From NCBI GenBank assembly GCA_947458415.1, contig CANGZG010000073.1, forward strand, positions 1 through 11,092: DNA of 11,092 bases. Reading direction: 5' to 3'. Position numbers and translations under genes: made by a program. The stretch is from Comamonadaceae bacterium. Lineage in GTDB: Bacteria; Pseudomonadota; Gammaproteobacteria; Burkholderiales; Burkholderiaceae_C. The notes beneath the pieces were generated by a model that saw only the letters and a list, made by a program, of their open reading frames with translations, had not been told where the DNA came from and made no database searches. Positions 1 through 9,100 of the stretch are shown here, piece after piece; the stretch's first letter is position 1; each line of letters opens with the position of its first letter.

Positions 1-881
1 ACGCGGCGTTTGCTGACGAAGTGCGCGAGTTGATGCCGCAGTTGTCGCCTGAAATGCGCCAAGAGTTTTTGGACTTCTTGATCAGCTCACTCACCTCGGA
101 ATTCTCCGGCTGTATTTTGTACAACGAAGTGCGCAAGCATGTGAACAACCCCGACATCAAGCAACTGATGACCTTCATGGCACGCGACGAATCGCGCCAT
201 GCTGGGTTCATCAACCAATCATTGCGCGATTTCGATTTGGGCATTGATTTGGGCCAACTCAAACGCACCAAGTCCTACACCTTCTTCCAACCCAAATTCA
301 TTTTTTACGCCACCTACCTGTCCGAAAAAATCGGCTATGCGCGTTACATCACCATTTACCGCCAACTCGAAAAGCATCCCGACAAACGCTTTCACCCGAT
401 CTTTCGCTGGTTTGAGCGCTGGTGCAATGACGAATTCCGCCACGGCGAATCGTTTGCATTGATCATGCGTGCCAACCCCCATTTGCTGCGAGGCGTGAAC
501 TTGCTGTGGATCCGCTTTTTCATTCTCGCGGTCTATGCCACCATGTATGTGCGTGACCACACCCGTCCTTTGTTGCACGAGGCCATGGGCTTTGAGTCCA
601 CCGAATACGACTATGAGGTGTTTCGCATCACCTCAGACATCGCTCGCCAAGTCTTTCCTGTCGAGGTGGACATTGACCACCCCACATTCCGTGCCTGCAT
701 GACGCGCTTGGTCGAGCTGTCCATTGCGAACGCCAAAGCCAAAGAACGCGGTGGCGTCATCGGCTTGGCCGGCCGCGCGCTCACAGCGGTGCAAGCCGTG
801 TTCACTTTTGGCCGGTTGTACTTGCTGCCTGTCAAGAAAAACGCTTTGCCTGCAGACATTCGCATGCAACCGACTTGGTAA
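1..881 (+). CDS. acsF: Mg-protoporphyrin IX monomethyl ester oxidative cyclase (aerobic), 5'-truncated by window edge
   Basis: This is the diiron subunit of the oxygen-dependent cyclase that forms the isocyclic ring E of bacteriochlorophyll, turning Mg-protoporphyrin IX monomethyl ester into divinyl protochlorophyllide. The frame is open from base 3, so the gene starts outside the window. A GTG at 21 is internal, and roughly 60-70 N-terminal residues appear to be missing against the usual length of about 350-370. Both ferritin-like ExxH iron ligand pairs are visible: ARDESRHAGF (Glu codon at 189, His at 198) and CNDEFRHGE (Glu at 432, His at 441). The segment around FIFYATYLSEKIGYARYITIY is typical of the family. 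The stop at 879-881 lies 12 bases before puhE, which fits co-transcription. AcsF implies pigment synthesis with oxygen present. No frameshift is seen in the visible part. Confidence 0.96.
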   Translation, partial: AAFADEVRELMPQLSPEMRQEFLDFLISSLTSEFSGCILYNEVRKHVNNPDIKQLMTFMARDESRHAGFINQSLRDFDLGIDLGQLKRTKSYTFFQPKFIFYATYLSEKIGYARYITIYRQLEKHPDKRFHPIFRWFERWCNDEFRHGESFALIMRANPHLLRGVNLLWIRFFILAVYATMYVRDHTRPLLHEAMGFESTEYDYEVFRITSDIARQVFPVEVDIDHPTFRACMTRLVELSIANAKAKERGGVIGLAGRALTAVQAVFTFGRLYLLPVKKNALPADIRMQPTW

Positions 882-893
882 AGGCATGTTTGC

Positions 894-1745
894 ATGATTG
901 ATTTTTTCTCCACCACGCTTGGCGCCAGCTTGTTTGCGGTGTTTTGCTGGTGGTTGGGCACGGGCGCGATTTTGTGGTTGGTGCGCCTGCCCGCTGCCAC
1001 CTTTCGGTGGAGCATGTTTTGCCTCAGCTTTTTGCTGGGCTTGAGCTTGTGGACAGCGTCGCTGAGCATGCGCTCGCATTCGGTGACCAACGCTTACATT
1101 GGTTTTGTCAGCGTGATCGCCATGTGGAGTTGGCATGAGATGGCGTTTCTCACTGGCTGGTTGGCTGGGCCTCGGCGAACCGCGCTCGACCCAGGCTTGG
1201 GTTTGAACCAACGCTTTGGCCAATCCGTGATGGCTTTGCTTTACCACGAAGTGGCATTGCTGTTTAACTTTGGCGTGTTGCTGGCTTTGCAACAAGGTCA
1301 ACCCAACCACGTGGCCTTGTGCACCTACGCGTTGCTGTGGTGCATGCGTTTGAGCGCCAAACTCAATTTGTTTTTTGGTGTGCCGCAAGTGGGCGAACAG
1401 TATTTACCCGTGCATTTGCGTTACATCGCCAGCTATTTCAAAAGCGGTCGCATCAGTCCTTTTTTCTTTTTCACCATGGCGCTGTCCGTGGTGGTCTGGT
1501 CTTGGATGGTGTGGGAATTGCACACCGGCGCGGTGATCATCAGCACCGGTTGGGTGCTGCTCTCCTCGCTGCTGGGCTTGGCCATCATTGAACACCTGTT
1601 GATGGTGTTCGCCCTGCCGTTGCAACGTGTGTGGGGCTGGGCCATGAAACGCAGCCCGTATGCATTGCCCCGGTTGCCATTGACTGACACCGACGCCACC
1701 GTCCACTTGCCTGTGAACGCCAGCAAACAGGCTGACCCGGCATGA
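894..1745 (+). CDS. puhE: Photosynthetic complex assembly protein PuhE (DUF3623 family)
   Basis: A 283-residue integral membrane protein with about seven hydrophobic segments (roughly residues 4-28, 37-59, 63-90, 104-125, 141-160, 186-210 and 215-245). Hydrophobic composition, aromatic-rich helices, and His-Glu pairs within or beside helices (WSWHEM near 81-86, LYHEVALL near 107-114) match the PuhE family found only in purple phototrophs. Family members sit next to acsF or the puh genes and are thought to help assemble the reaction centre and light-harvesting complex; the exact biochemical role is not known. The ATG at 894 follows an AAGG at 881-884 with a 9-base spacer. An ATG at 886 is out of frame and stops after three codons. 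The gene ends in an ATGA overlap with crtI (1742-1745), implying translational coupling. Confidence 0.9.
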   Translation: MIDFFSTTLGASLFAVFCWWLGTGAILWLVRLPAATFRWSMFCLSFLLGLSLWTASLSMRSHSVTNAYIGFVSVIAMWSWHEMAFLTGWLAGPRRTALDPGLGLNQRFGQSVMALLYHEVALLFNFGVLLALQQGQPNHVALCTYALLWCMRLSAKLNLFFGVPQVGEQYLPVHLRYIASYFKSGRISPFFFFTMALSVVVWSWMVWELHTGAVIISTGWVLLSSLLGLAIIEHLLMVFALPLQRVWGWAMKRSPYALPRLPLTDTDATVHLPVNASKQADPA

Positions 1746-3280
1746 ACGCCTTTCGCACAGAAATCGACCGCGCTTCGGGCGAAACCCCAGCGCGGCATTC
1801 GCCACGCGCCGTTGTCATTGGCAGTGGTTTTGGTGGACTGGCCGCCGCGATCCGGTTGAGCGTGATGGGCTACCAAGTGCAGGTCTTGGAAAAACTCGAT
1901 GCGCCCGGTGGACGTGCCTATGTGCACAAGCAAGATGGGTTCACATTTGACGCCGGCCCGACCATCATCACGCTGCCCCACTTATTGCAAGAGTTGTTCA
2001 GCTTGTGCGGTCAACGCATGGAAGACCATGTGGATTTGCGCCCGATGTCGCCGTTCTACCGGATTCGTTTTGACGATGGCACGCACTTTGACTACAGCAA
2101 TGACGAAGCGTCCATGCTGGCCCAAATTGAAGCCATCAGCCCGTCTGATGTGCAAGGGTTCAAAGACCTGATGAAGGCCTCGGCGCGTTGCTACGAATTG
2201 GGGTTTGTTGAATTGGGTTCGATCCCGTTTGAAACCATCGGTGATGTCATCAAAGCCTTGCCCAACTTGGCGCGCATGAAGGCCTGGCGCTCGATTCACA
2301 GCATGGTGGCGCGCTACCTCAAGCACCCCAAACTGCGCATCGTCATGAGTTTTCACCCGTTGCTGATTGGAGGCAATCCGTTTTCAGTCACTTGCGTGTA
2401 TTCGCTGATCCACATCCTTGAACAACGTTGGGGCGTGCATTCGGCCATCGGCGGCACAGGTGCCATCGTGAATGCCTTGGTGGGATTGCTCAAAGAGCGC
2501 ATGGTCCCCATCCGCTACAACGCCCCTGTCACACGCATTCGCGTCAAAGATGGCAAGGCGATCGCGGTCGAATTGGACAACGGTGAGTTGATCGGTGCAG
2601 ACATCGTGGTCAGCAACGCCGACGCGGCATGGACATACCGCTATTTGATCGAAGAAAAAGACCGGCCCCATTGGCGTAACCGCCGGATTGAAAAGGGCCA
2701 ATACTCGTCCGGCTTGTTCGTTTGGTATTTCGGTACCAACACGCAGTACAAAGAGGTGCCGCACCACATGATGGTGCTGGGTCCACGCTACAAAGAACTG
2801 TTGCAAGACATTTTCAAGAACCACACACTGGCCAAAGATTTCAGCCTGTATTTGTACCGCCCGACCGCCACCGACCCGTCGCTGGCACCTGCTGGATGCG
2901 ACACGTTTTACGCCTTGTCCGTTGTTCCCAATTTGAGCAGCGGTACCGACTGGCCCGCCATCACCGAGCGATACCGGGATGCGATTGCAACCGCATTGCA
3001 AGACAGCGTGTTGCCGAATTTGAAGCAACACATCGTCACGTCGCGCGTGACCACGCCCCAAGATTTCCAAGACCGTTTGTGGTCGTTCAAAGGCGCAGGC
3101 TTTGGCTTAGAGCCGGTCATCACGCAAAGTGCATGGTTTCGTCCGCACAACCGAAGTGAAGATGTGAAGAATTTGTTTTTGGTGGGCGCCGGTACGCAAC
3201 CGGGTGCAGGCGTTCCCAGTGTGTTGATGTCAGCCAAAATGCTTGAACAGGTGGTCCCCCATGCCCTTGCCTTTTACTGA
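1742..3280 (+). CDS. crtI: Phytoene desaturase CrtI
   Basis: A 512-residue FAD enzyme that desaturates 15-cis-phytoene stepwise to neurosporene and/or lycopene at the membrane, the backbone step of spheroidene and spirilloxanthin carotenoids. The N-terminal Rossmann motif GSGFGG (residues 27-32) follows a beta strand and is continued by LEKLDAPGGRAY and the DAGPTI motif of CrtI proteins. The C-terminal bacterial-type phytoene dehydrogenase signature (VGAGTQPGAGVPSVL, about residues 481-495) is intact, and the length is normal. The start ATG overlaps the puhE stop by four bases, and the last 20 bases overlap crtB. The number of desaturations (three or four) cannot be told from sequence by eye. 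CrtD-type methoxyneurosporene desaturases are related, but the pairing with crtB favours CrtI. Confidence 0.94.
   Translation: MNAFRTEIDRASGETPARHSPRAVVIGSGFGGLAAAIRLSVMGYQVQVLEKLDAPGGRAYVHKQDGFTFDAGPTIITLPHLLQELFSLCGQRMEDHVDLRPMSPFYRIRFDDGTHFDYSNDEASMLAQIEAISPSDVQGFKDLMKASARCYELGFVELGSIPFETIGDVIKALPNLARMKAWRSIHSMVARYLKHPKLRIVMSFHPLLIGGNPFSVTCVYSLIHILEQRWGVHSAIGGTGAIVNALVGLLKERMVPIRYNAPVTRIRVKDGKAIAVELDNGELIGADIVVSNADAAWTYRYLIEEKDRPHWRNRRIEKGQYSSGLFVWYFGTNTQYKEVPHHMMVLGPRYKELLQDIFKNHTLAKDFSLYLYRPTATDPSLAPAGCDTFYALSVVPNLSSGTDWPAITERYRDAIATALQDSVLPNLKQHIVTSRVTTPQDFQDRLWSFKGAGFGLEPVITQSAWFRPHNRSEDVKNLFLVGAGTQPGAGVPSVLMSAKMLEQVVPHALAFY
3249..3254 (+). promoter_or_regulatory. Ribosome binding site deciding the crtB start
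   Basis: AGGTGG, with a six-base spacer to the ATG at 3261. It lies inside the crtI 3' end and is the best Shine-Dalgarno match near the junction, so it favours the ATG over the upstream in-frame TTG at 3243. Confidence 0.6.
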
Positions 3281-4328
3281 CCAAGCCGACCATGATTTGA
3301 CCGCCTGCGTCGACATGATGCGCGGTGGCTCCAAAACATTTTTCGCCGCCAGCCGCTTGTTGCCACAACGCATCCGCGACGCATCGATTGCTTTGTATGC
3401 GTTTTGCCGTGTCGCTGATGACATGGTGGATTTGGGCGACTCGATCGAGCGCAGCTTGAAAGTGCTTCACCACCGCTTGGACCGCATTTATGCTGGCCAA
3501 CCCGAGAACACGGTCGAAGACCGCGCCTTGGCGGTGGTGGTGCAACGCCATGATTTACCGCGCCATTTGTTGGACGCGTTGCTGGATGGTTTTGCGTGGG
3601 ACGGCCACGAACGGCGCTACGACACCATGGAAGATTTGCACGGCTATGCCGCGCGTGTGGCGGGCAGTGTGGGTGCCATGATGTGTTGGATCATGGGCCC
3701 GCAACAAGCGGTCACACTGGCGCGAGCGTGTGAATTGGGCGTGGCCATGCAACTCACCAACATCGCGCGAGATGTGGGTGAAGACGCGCGCATTGGCCGT
3801 GTGTATTTGCCGCTGCAATGGATGCGCGAAGAAGGCATGGACCCGGATGCTTGGTTGCTCACGCCAACGTGTACGCCTGCCTTGCAACGCGTGGTTGAGC
3901 GGGTGCTGCAAGAGGCCGACCGTTTGTACAAACAATCCACGGCGGGCATTGCCCATTTGCCGCGCGATTGCCGCTCGGCCATCATGTCAGCCAATCTCAT
4001 CTACGCCGAAATAGGCCACCAACTGCGCCGCATCGGCATGGACCCGGTCAACCATCGCAGCGTGGTCAGCGGCAAACGCAAACTGTGGCTGTTGGCCCGC
4101 GCATGGGTGCAATCGCGTTGGGTCACTGTGAAACGCCATCAACCGCAACCCTTGGCAGGCATTGCGTACCTGGTGGAGCAGTGTCAACTCAGTGCACAAA
4201 CGTTGACACCTGACCCTGCGATGCTGTCCAAACCCCCGCGCATTGAATCGATGCTGAACATGTTTGAGCGGTTGGAAATGCAGAGAAGACAGAGTGCAGG
4301 CATGCCGGTTAACAGGTATCAGCGTTAA
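3261..4328 (+). CDS. crtB: Phytoene synthase CrtB
   Basis: A 355-residue squalene/phytoene synthase family enzyme that joins two geranylgeranyl diphosphates into phytoene, the first committed carotenoid step. The first aspartate-rich motif DDMVD is at residues 53-57, in the context YAFCRVADDMVD. The second, DVGED at 171-175, is in the context QLTNIARDVGEDARIGRVYLP; both bind the Mg2+-diphosphate groups. I chose the ATG at 3261 over a TTG at 3243 because AGGTGG (3249-3254) sits six bases before it and the TTG start would add only six residues with no homology value. It overlaps the crtI end by 20 bases, a common crtI-crtB arrangement that keeps substrate supply and desaturation in step. It is the last gene of the photosynthesis cluster in this window, followed by a structured repeat. 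Confidence 0.95.
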   Translation: MPLPFTDQADHDLTACVDMMRGGSKTFFAASRLLPQRIRDASIALYAFCRVADDMVDLGDSIERSLKVLHHRLDRIYAGQPENTVEDRALAVVVQRHDLPRHLLDALLDGFAWDGHERRYDTMEDLHGYAARVAGSVGAMMCWIMGPQQAVTLARACELGVAMQLTNIARDVGEDARIGRVYLPLQWMREEGMDPDAWLLTPTCTPALQRVVERVLQEADRLYKQSTAGIAHLPRDCRSAIMSANLIYAEIGHQLRRIGMDPVNHRSVVSGKRKLWLLARAWVQSRWVTVKRHQPQPLAGIAYLVEQCQLSAQTLTPDPAMLSKPPRIESMLNMFERLEMQRRQSAGMPVNRYQR

Positions 4329-4334
4329 TTCATG

Positions 4335-4438
4335 GGGTAATTGGGGTCAGTTTCCGGGTAATTGGGGTCAGTTTCCAATTTCTTTTAGAAATTGGAAACT
4401 GACCCCAATTACCCAATTACCCAATTACCCATTTACCT
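4335..4438. repeat. REP/MITE-like structured repeat between crtB and def
   Basis: A 104-base element fills the convergent gap. Two perfect tandem copies of a 21-base unit (4335-4355 and 4356-4376) share the core TTGGGGTCAGTTTCC. The second copy is the left arm of a perfect 27-bp inverted repeat (4356-4382 with 4388-4414) around the loop TTTTA (4383-4387). After the right arm the octamer AATTACCC occurs three times in tandem (4407-4414, 4415-4422, 4423-4430) and a degenerate fourth copy (ATTTACCT, 4431-4438) runs into the def stop codon. GGGGTCAG-type palindromes of this sort are known as dispersed repeats in many proteobacteria and are often linked to REP-associated Y1 transposases; assignment to such a family is my inference, and no transposase gene is present here. 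Confidence 0.85.
4356..4414. terminator. Perfect 27-bp hairpin, possible bidirectional transcription/RNA-stability barrier
   Basis: The inverted repeat has no mismatch and only a five-base loop, so either transcript (crtB from the left, def from the right) would form a very stable hairpin. It lies 27 bases after the crtB stop and 22 bases beyond the def stop. No T-tract follows on either strand, so it is not a canonical rho-independent terminator. It could block 3' exonucleases, be cut by RNase III, or limit read-through between the convergent operons. Confidence 0.5.
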
Positions 4439-4976
4439 AATCATCCTCCACGTCCCCGATCTCCGGAAACAACACCTCTGTGTAACCAAACTTGGTGAAG
4501 TCTCTCACCCGCATCGGGTAGAGCTTGCCGATCAAGTGATCGCATTCGTGTTGCACCACACGCGCATGAAAACCATCCACGGTTCGATCGATGGGATGGC
4601 CTTTTTCGTCAAACCCGGTGTAGCGGATATGCGCCCACCTCGGCACCATGCCGCGCATGCCAGGCACTGACAAGCACCCTTCCCAATCCTGCTCTTCTTC
4701 TGTACCGATGGGCGTGATGACGGGGTTGATCAATACCGTCTCTGGCACCCGTGGTCGGTCAGGGTAACGCGGGTTCGGGTGCGGGCTTCCAAAAATCACC
4801 ACTTGTAAATGAACACCAATTTGTGGCGCCGCCAGCCCTGCTCCATTGGCTGCGGCCATGGTTTCGCGCATGTCTGCAATCAGCGTGTGCAACTCGGGTG
4901 TGTCAAACACCGTCACAGGTTTGGCCACGCGCCACAAACGCGCGTCACCCATTTTGAGAATTTGATGGACAGGCAT
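4437..4976 (-). CDS. def: Peptide deformylase
   Basis: A 179-residue cytoplasmic metalloenzyme that removes the formyl group from the N-terminal methionine of new proteins. All three family motifs are intact: GAGLAAPQ (residues 45-52), EGCLS (99-103, metal ligand Cys101) and HECDH (143-147, two metal-binding His and the catalytic Glu144). Length is normal. The start ATG is at 4976-4974, three bases after the stop of the upstream serine hydrolase, and a GAGGGG lies about 12 bases upstream within that gene. No fmt partner is beside it, so it may be a second deformylase and not the usual def-fmt copy; that depends on the rest of the genome. Its place at the tail of a nicotinate operon does not by itself suggest a catabolic role. 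The stop TAG abuts the repeat element. Confidence 0.95.
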   Translation of the reverse strand: MPVHQILKMGDARLWRVAKPVTVFDTPELHTLIADMRETMAAANGAGLAAPQIGVHLQVVIFGSPHPNPRYPDRPRVPETVLINPVITPIGTEEEQDWEGCLSVPGMRGMVPRWAHIRYTGFDEKGHPIDRTVDGFHARVVQHECDHLIGKLYPMRVRDFTKFGYTEVLFPEIGDVEDD

Positions 4977-4979
4977 GGG

Positions 4980-6152
4980 CTAAATCGACCCCTCGAACAA
5001 CTCCTGTATCCAGTAATGCACCTCGTTAGAAACGGGTTGCACAAAATCGCCCCCATTACTTAGCAAGATATAACTGACACGGTAATGCGGGTTGGCACGA
5101 ATGAGCGTGCGGTAACCGTCTTTTTGCCCGGCATGTGCATAAGCACCATGGCTGGGTTTTTCAGATGACAGCACCCAACCCATGCCATACAGGTCACCGT
5201 TTTCAAAGGCTGGGTTCGCAGTTCCCGGTTGGGTCATGCGGGCGTGGCTGTCTGGGCTCACCACTCTTCCATCCTGGTATGCACGCAGCCAAATCGCAAT
5301 GTCAGACAACGAACTGTAAATGCCTGTGGGTCCTTCGGTGCGAAGTTGAATGCCCTTGGTCCGTTGGGTCGCTGCATAGTTCAGTGCCAAGGTTTCGTCC
5401 AGCAAGCGTGGCTGCGTCTCTACCCTGCTGCGGGTCATGCCCAGTGGTTCGAACATGCCTTGTCGCAGGCATTCACCAAAACTCTTGCCACAAGCGTTGG
5501 TGACAATTTCCGCCAGCAGCACATAGTTGCTGTTGCTGTATTGCGCCTGTGAACCAGGCGAAAAATTCAAACGTGGATCGGTGCGCCAGCGTTTCAATAA
5601 CTTGTCATTGGTCAACCCGTCTAACTCCATGAGCGTCGCTGCGGTGATTTGACGCATATAGTCTGGCACACCTGCGCTTTGTGTCAACAAATGCTGAACC
5701 GTGATGCCGGTCCACTCCGATGGCAGTCCAGGAACCCATTGGTTCACACTGTCGTCAAGTTTGAGCACGCCACTGTCGGCCAACTGCATCACGGCGGCGG
5801 CAGTCATCGGTTTGGAAGCAGATGCCAACTCGAACACGGTATTGCCATCGATGGGAATGCGTTGATCACGCTGTGCCAAACCCGCCCAGTTGTTGTAGAT
5901 GACTTCACCTTCCCATTCCACCCACACGGCCAAGCCCGGCCCTTGGCGCGCGTCTAACTGTCGCAATATCTTGTCAACGTTGAGTCGGAAGATGGCGATG
6001 CGTTCTTCTTTGCTGGTCTCAGGACTGATCTCCGTGGCATGTGCATGCAACGGCATGACGCAACAGACCATGGCAAACCATCCGCCGATGCCATGGCACA
6101 CCACTGTCCAACTTTTCAAACCACACGCTGACAACCGCTGACACCATGTCAT
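4980..6152 (-). CDS. Exported serine hydrolase, class C beta-lactamase fold
   Basis: A 390-residue protein of the beta-lactamase/penicillin-binding-protein-like (COG1680-type) family, which includes esterases, D-amino peptidases and carboxypeptidases. The catalytic SxxK tetrad is S111-A-S-K114 in the context FELASASKPMTAAAV. The YxN motif is Y205-S-N207 and the third motif is HAG (340-342), replacing the KTG of true beta-lactamases, as is common in this family. Residues about 1-39 form a signal peptide with a hydrophobic core and a likely cleavage after AHA (residue 39), so it should act in the periplasm. The ATG overlaps the nicB stop as ATGA (6152-6149), so it is translationally coupled to nicB. 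The substrate is unknown; hydrolysis of a nicotinate or pyridine ester or amide is possible but only suggested by position. I do not read it as an antibiotic resistance enzyme. Confidence 0.88.
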   Translation of the reverse strand: MTWCQRLSACGLKSWTVVCHGIGGWFAMVCCVMPLHAHATEISPETSKEERIAIFRLNVDKILRQLDARQGPGLAVWVEWEGEVIYNNWAGLAQRDQRIPIDGNTVFELASASKPMTAAAVMQLADSGVLKLDDSVNQWVPGLPSEWTGITVQHLLTQSAGVPDYMRQITAATLMELDGLTNDKLLKRWRTDPRLNFSPGSQAQYSNSNYVLLAEIVTNACGKSFGECLRQGMFEPLGMTRSRVETQPRLLDETLALNYAATQRTKGIQLRTEGPTGIYSSLSDIAIWLRAYQDGRVVSPDSHARMTQPGTANPAFENGDLYGMGWVLSSEKPSHGAYAHAGQKDGYRTLIRANPHYRVSYILLSNGGDFVQPVSNEVHYWIQELFEGSI

Positions 6153-9100
6153 GGAAATTCCTTTGCAATGTCTGCTTCAGTCCAAGCCGGTTTGTTCGGT
6201 GCATAACGCTGTCGCATCCATTTCACCAAGGACACGATTTGCGCCTTGCTCAAACTGTGTTCAAACCCTGGCATGAATCCCGTCTGTCTTGACGCAGGTT
6301 GTTGCACACCATGCAAAATCACTTTGATCAGGTTGGCAGGGCTGTCGCTGTGCAAGTTGCCATTGAGTGCCAAGGGTTGGTTCACACCCAACAACTGTGG
6401 GCCGTCACCCTCGTGGTGACACGCCCCGCAACTGCCTGCAAATTGACGCGCAGCTGCATCATTCAGCGCAGCGCTGGCCGCCGCTTGGGTCACCACACTC
6501 AGGGCTCGCGCACCATAGTCGGCGTCATCCAATGCGGCTGCAGCCGGATTCAACGATGCCAAATACACTGCCATGGCTTGCACATCCTCGTCTGACACGC
6601 TGTGCAAATTGCGAACCACTTGTGCCATGGGACCACTGGCTGTGCCGTGAAAACCGCTGAACCCCTGTCGCAGGTAATTGAAAAAATCTTGCGCACGCCA
6701 AGGCATGGGGGAAGCGTTGAACGCGGTCAATGCCGGCGCATGCCAACCTTCCACCATGGCGCCTTGCATGTAGCCGGTTTGCTTTTGTTCTGCACCCAAA
6801 GCATTGCGCGGGGTATGGCATGCGCCGCAATGCGCCACGCCATTGACCAAGTATTCACCGCGGTTCCATTGCGCGGTTTGGCTGCTTTCGTAGCGCTCTT
6901 GCCGGTCTTGGTGAAACAAACCATTCCACACCGACAGCAACGGGCGGAAATTCAAACCACCCCACATGTGCGCCGCAGGCGGGGTGTGCGTCACGGGCGG
7001 TTGCGACATCAACCACGCATACAACGCGGTCATGTCGTCATCGCTGATGCGTGCAAACGAGGTGAACGGAAACACCGGGTACAAGGCATGGCCATCTTGC
7101 GAAATACCTTCGCGCATGGCCCGTGCAAACGCTTGGTACGACCATGCACCGATACCGGTCTGCAGATCCGGACTGAGGTTGGTGCTGTAAATGGTGCCGT
7201 AAGGCGTGGCAAACGGTTTGCCACCTGCCAAAGGAACGCCTTGGTCAGCGGTGTGACAACTGATGCAATTGCCCAGCGCTGCCAATGTGGCGCCCCGGCT
7301 GATTTGCGACTCACTGAACGCAGCGGCCACTGGTGCGACGCTTGGCAACGCGGTTCGCACACCGACCCATGCGCTGACCACGGCGACGGTCGCGAACAGC
7401 GCGCCGCCAATGTGTGTGATTCGCTTTCCCCAAGACACATCCCACCCGGGCTGAGCAGAGCGCGGTGCGCTGGCGGGTGCCGGTTGGACAGGTGGCGTTG
7501 GGGTGGCAGGTGCTGACAACGGGTGCAAAGCCGCACGCACCACCTCAGGCGTGAACGGCGGGTTGCGAAAACGCACACCAGTGGCATCGAATATGGCGTT
7601 TGCAATCGCTGCCGTGCCTGGCACCGAAGACGATTCACCCGCACCCAATGGGTCTTGCAAGGGGCGCGGCATTTGCACGACTTCAATCACCGGCACTTGC
7701 TTGAAATTCAAAATCGGATAACTGCCCCACTCCGCGCTGGTCACGCGGCCATCGTTGGCATCGGTTTGCATGTGTTCAAACAAGGCGCGGCTCGTGGTCT
7801 GCAACACATTGCCATGCACTTGGTGTTCAACGCCTTTCGGGTTGATGACGCGACCGGCGTCATGCCCGACCACGACGCGTTTGACTTGCACTTCGCCCGT
7901 GGTTTGATGCACTTGCACGTCAGCCACCCAAGCGGCCCATGCCGCGCCAAAACCTGGCCATTTGCTGTGCGTGTAACGGGCGTAGGCAATGCCTTGGCCT
8001 TGCAACCATTCACCTTGGGCGTGTTGTTGTTGAGGGCGTGTGTGTGGCTGCCAACCTGCTTTGTCTGCGGTGGCTTGCAACACTTCACGTGCACGCTGAT
8101 CCGACAAATGCGCCAAGCGGTATTGCAAGGGGTCTTGGCCTGCGGCGCTGGCCAACTCGTCAATGAAGCTTTCATGCGCAAACGCATTTGGCAAAGCAGA
8201 CACACCGCGCAACCAAGATGCACGCAAGATCGGCGGCATGTCGTTGACGGTGACGCGCAGATCGGCAAAGTCATACGGTGGTCGCGCAGTGCGGTCACCC
8301 ATTTCATAAGCGCGTGCCAGTGGCTCGACGGTGCGGGTCAACAACAATGCCAAAGTGGTTGCCCCATTCGATGGATAAGAGGTGTGAAAGTCGTAACCGC
8401 TGGGCTCGCCACTGCTGGCCAACCCGCCTTGCACTTGCATCAATTGCGCGGCGCCTTTTGGTTCCCACAGGTGCTCTTGCTCGCGGCTGAGTTGCACGCG
8501 CACCGGGGCACCCACCGCTTTGGACAACAGCGCCGCATCGGCGGCCACATCGTCTGCGCCATTGCGCCCGTAGCAACCAGCGGCTTCCATGCGCACCACA
8601 TCCACCTCGGTGTCGCGCAACCCACACAACAACGCAATGTCCGCGCGCAAGGCATGCGGGTTTTGTGTCCCTGCCCATACCCGCAATTGACATGGCATGT
8701 CATCCGTGGCCACTGGCTGCCAGTGCGCGACCGCGCATGACGGTCCGATGGATGCATGCAATTGGTAAGGCCAGACATAAGTGCGTTGCAAATGTTGCGA
8801 TGCATCGGCCAGCGCTTGGTCCACGTCACCTTCATTGACCAACTCGCGTGGCGTGGATGGGTGGCGACGAATCGCGTTTTCGGCGTCAGACACATCGGGC
8901 ATGCCTGGCCATGGCTTCCAAATGATCTTGAGTTCGCGCATGGCTTGCTCGGCGTGTTCCTCGCGTTCAGCCACGATGCCCACAAAATCGCCTTGCACCA
9001 CCACAGATCGAATACCGGGCAGATGGGCAATCGACTGTGTGTCCACGCGCTCGAGTGTTTGACCAATGAAGTCACCGCTGTCAGCGCCAGCGTACGGAGG

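Noticed and set aside
633..1388. A 251-codon minus-strand open frame across the acsF/puhE junction
   Set aside because: It is antisense to two clearly recognised genes, is rich in His/Gln/Arg as typical of shadow frames, and spans their boundary.
3243..3260. TTG at 3243 as the crtB start
   Set aside because: It adds only six residues, while the ATG at 3261 has a well-placed AGGTGG.
4980..6152. Annotation of the serine hydrolase as a beta-lactamase resistance gene
   Set aside because: It has the SxxK and YxN motifs but HAG in place of KTG, and its context is catabolic. The broad esterase/peptidase family is the safer call.
7523..8740. A 405-codon plus-strand open frame inside nicB
   Set aside because: It lies antisense to nicB, whose motifs are intact. 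The translated sequence shows no recognisable domain, and the codon pattern is that expected opposite a GC-rich gene.
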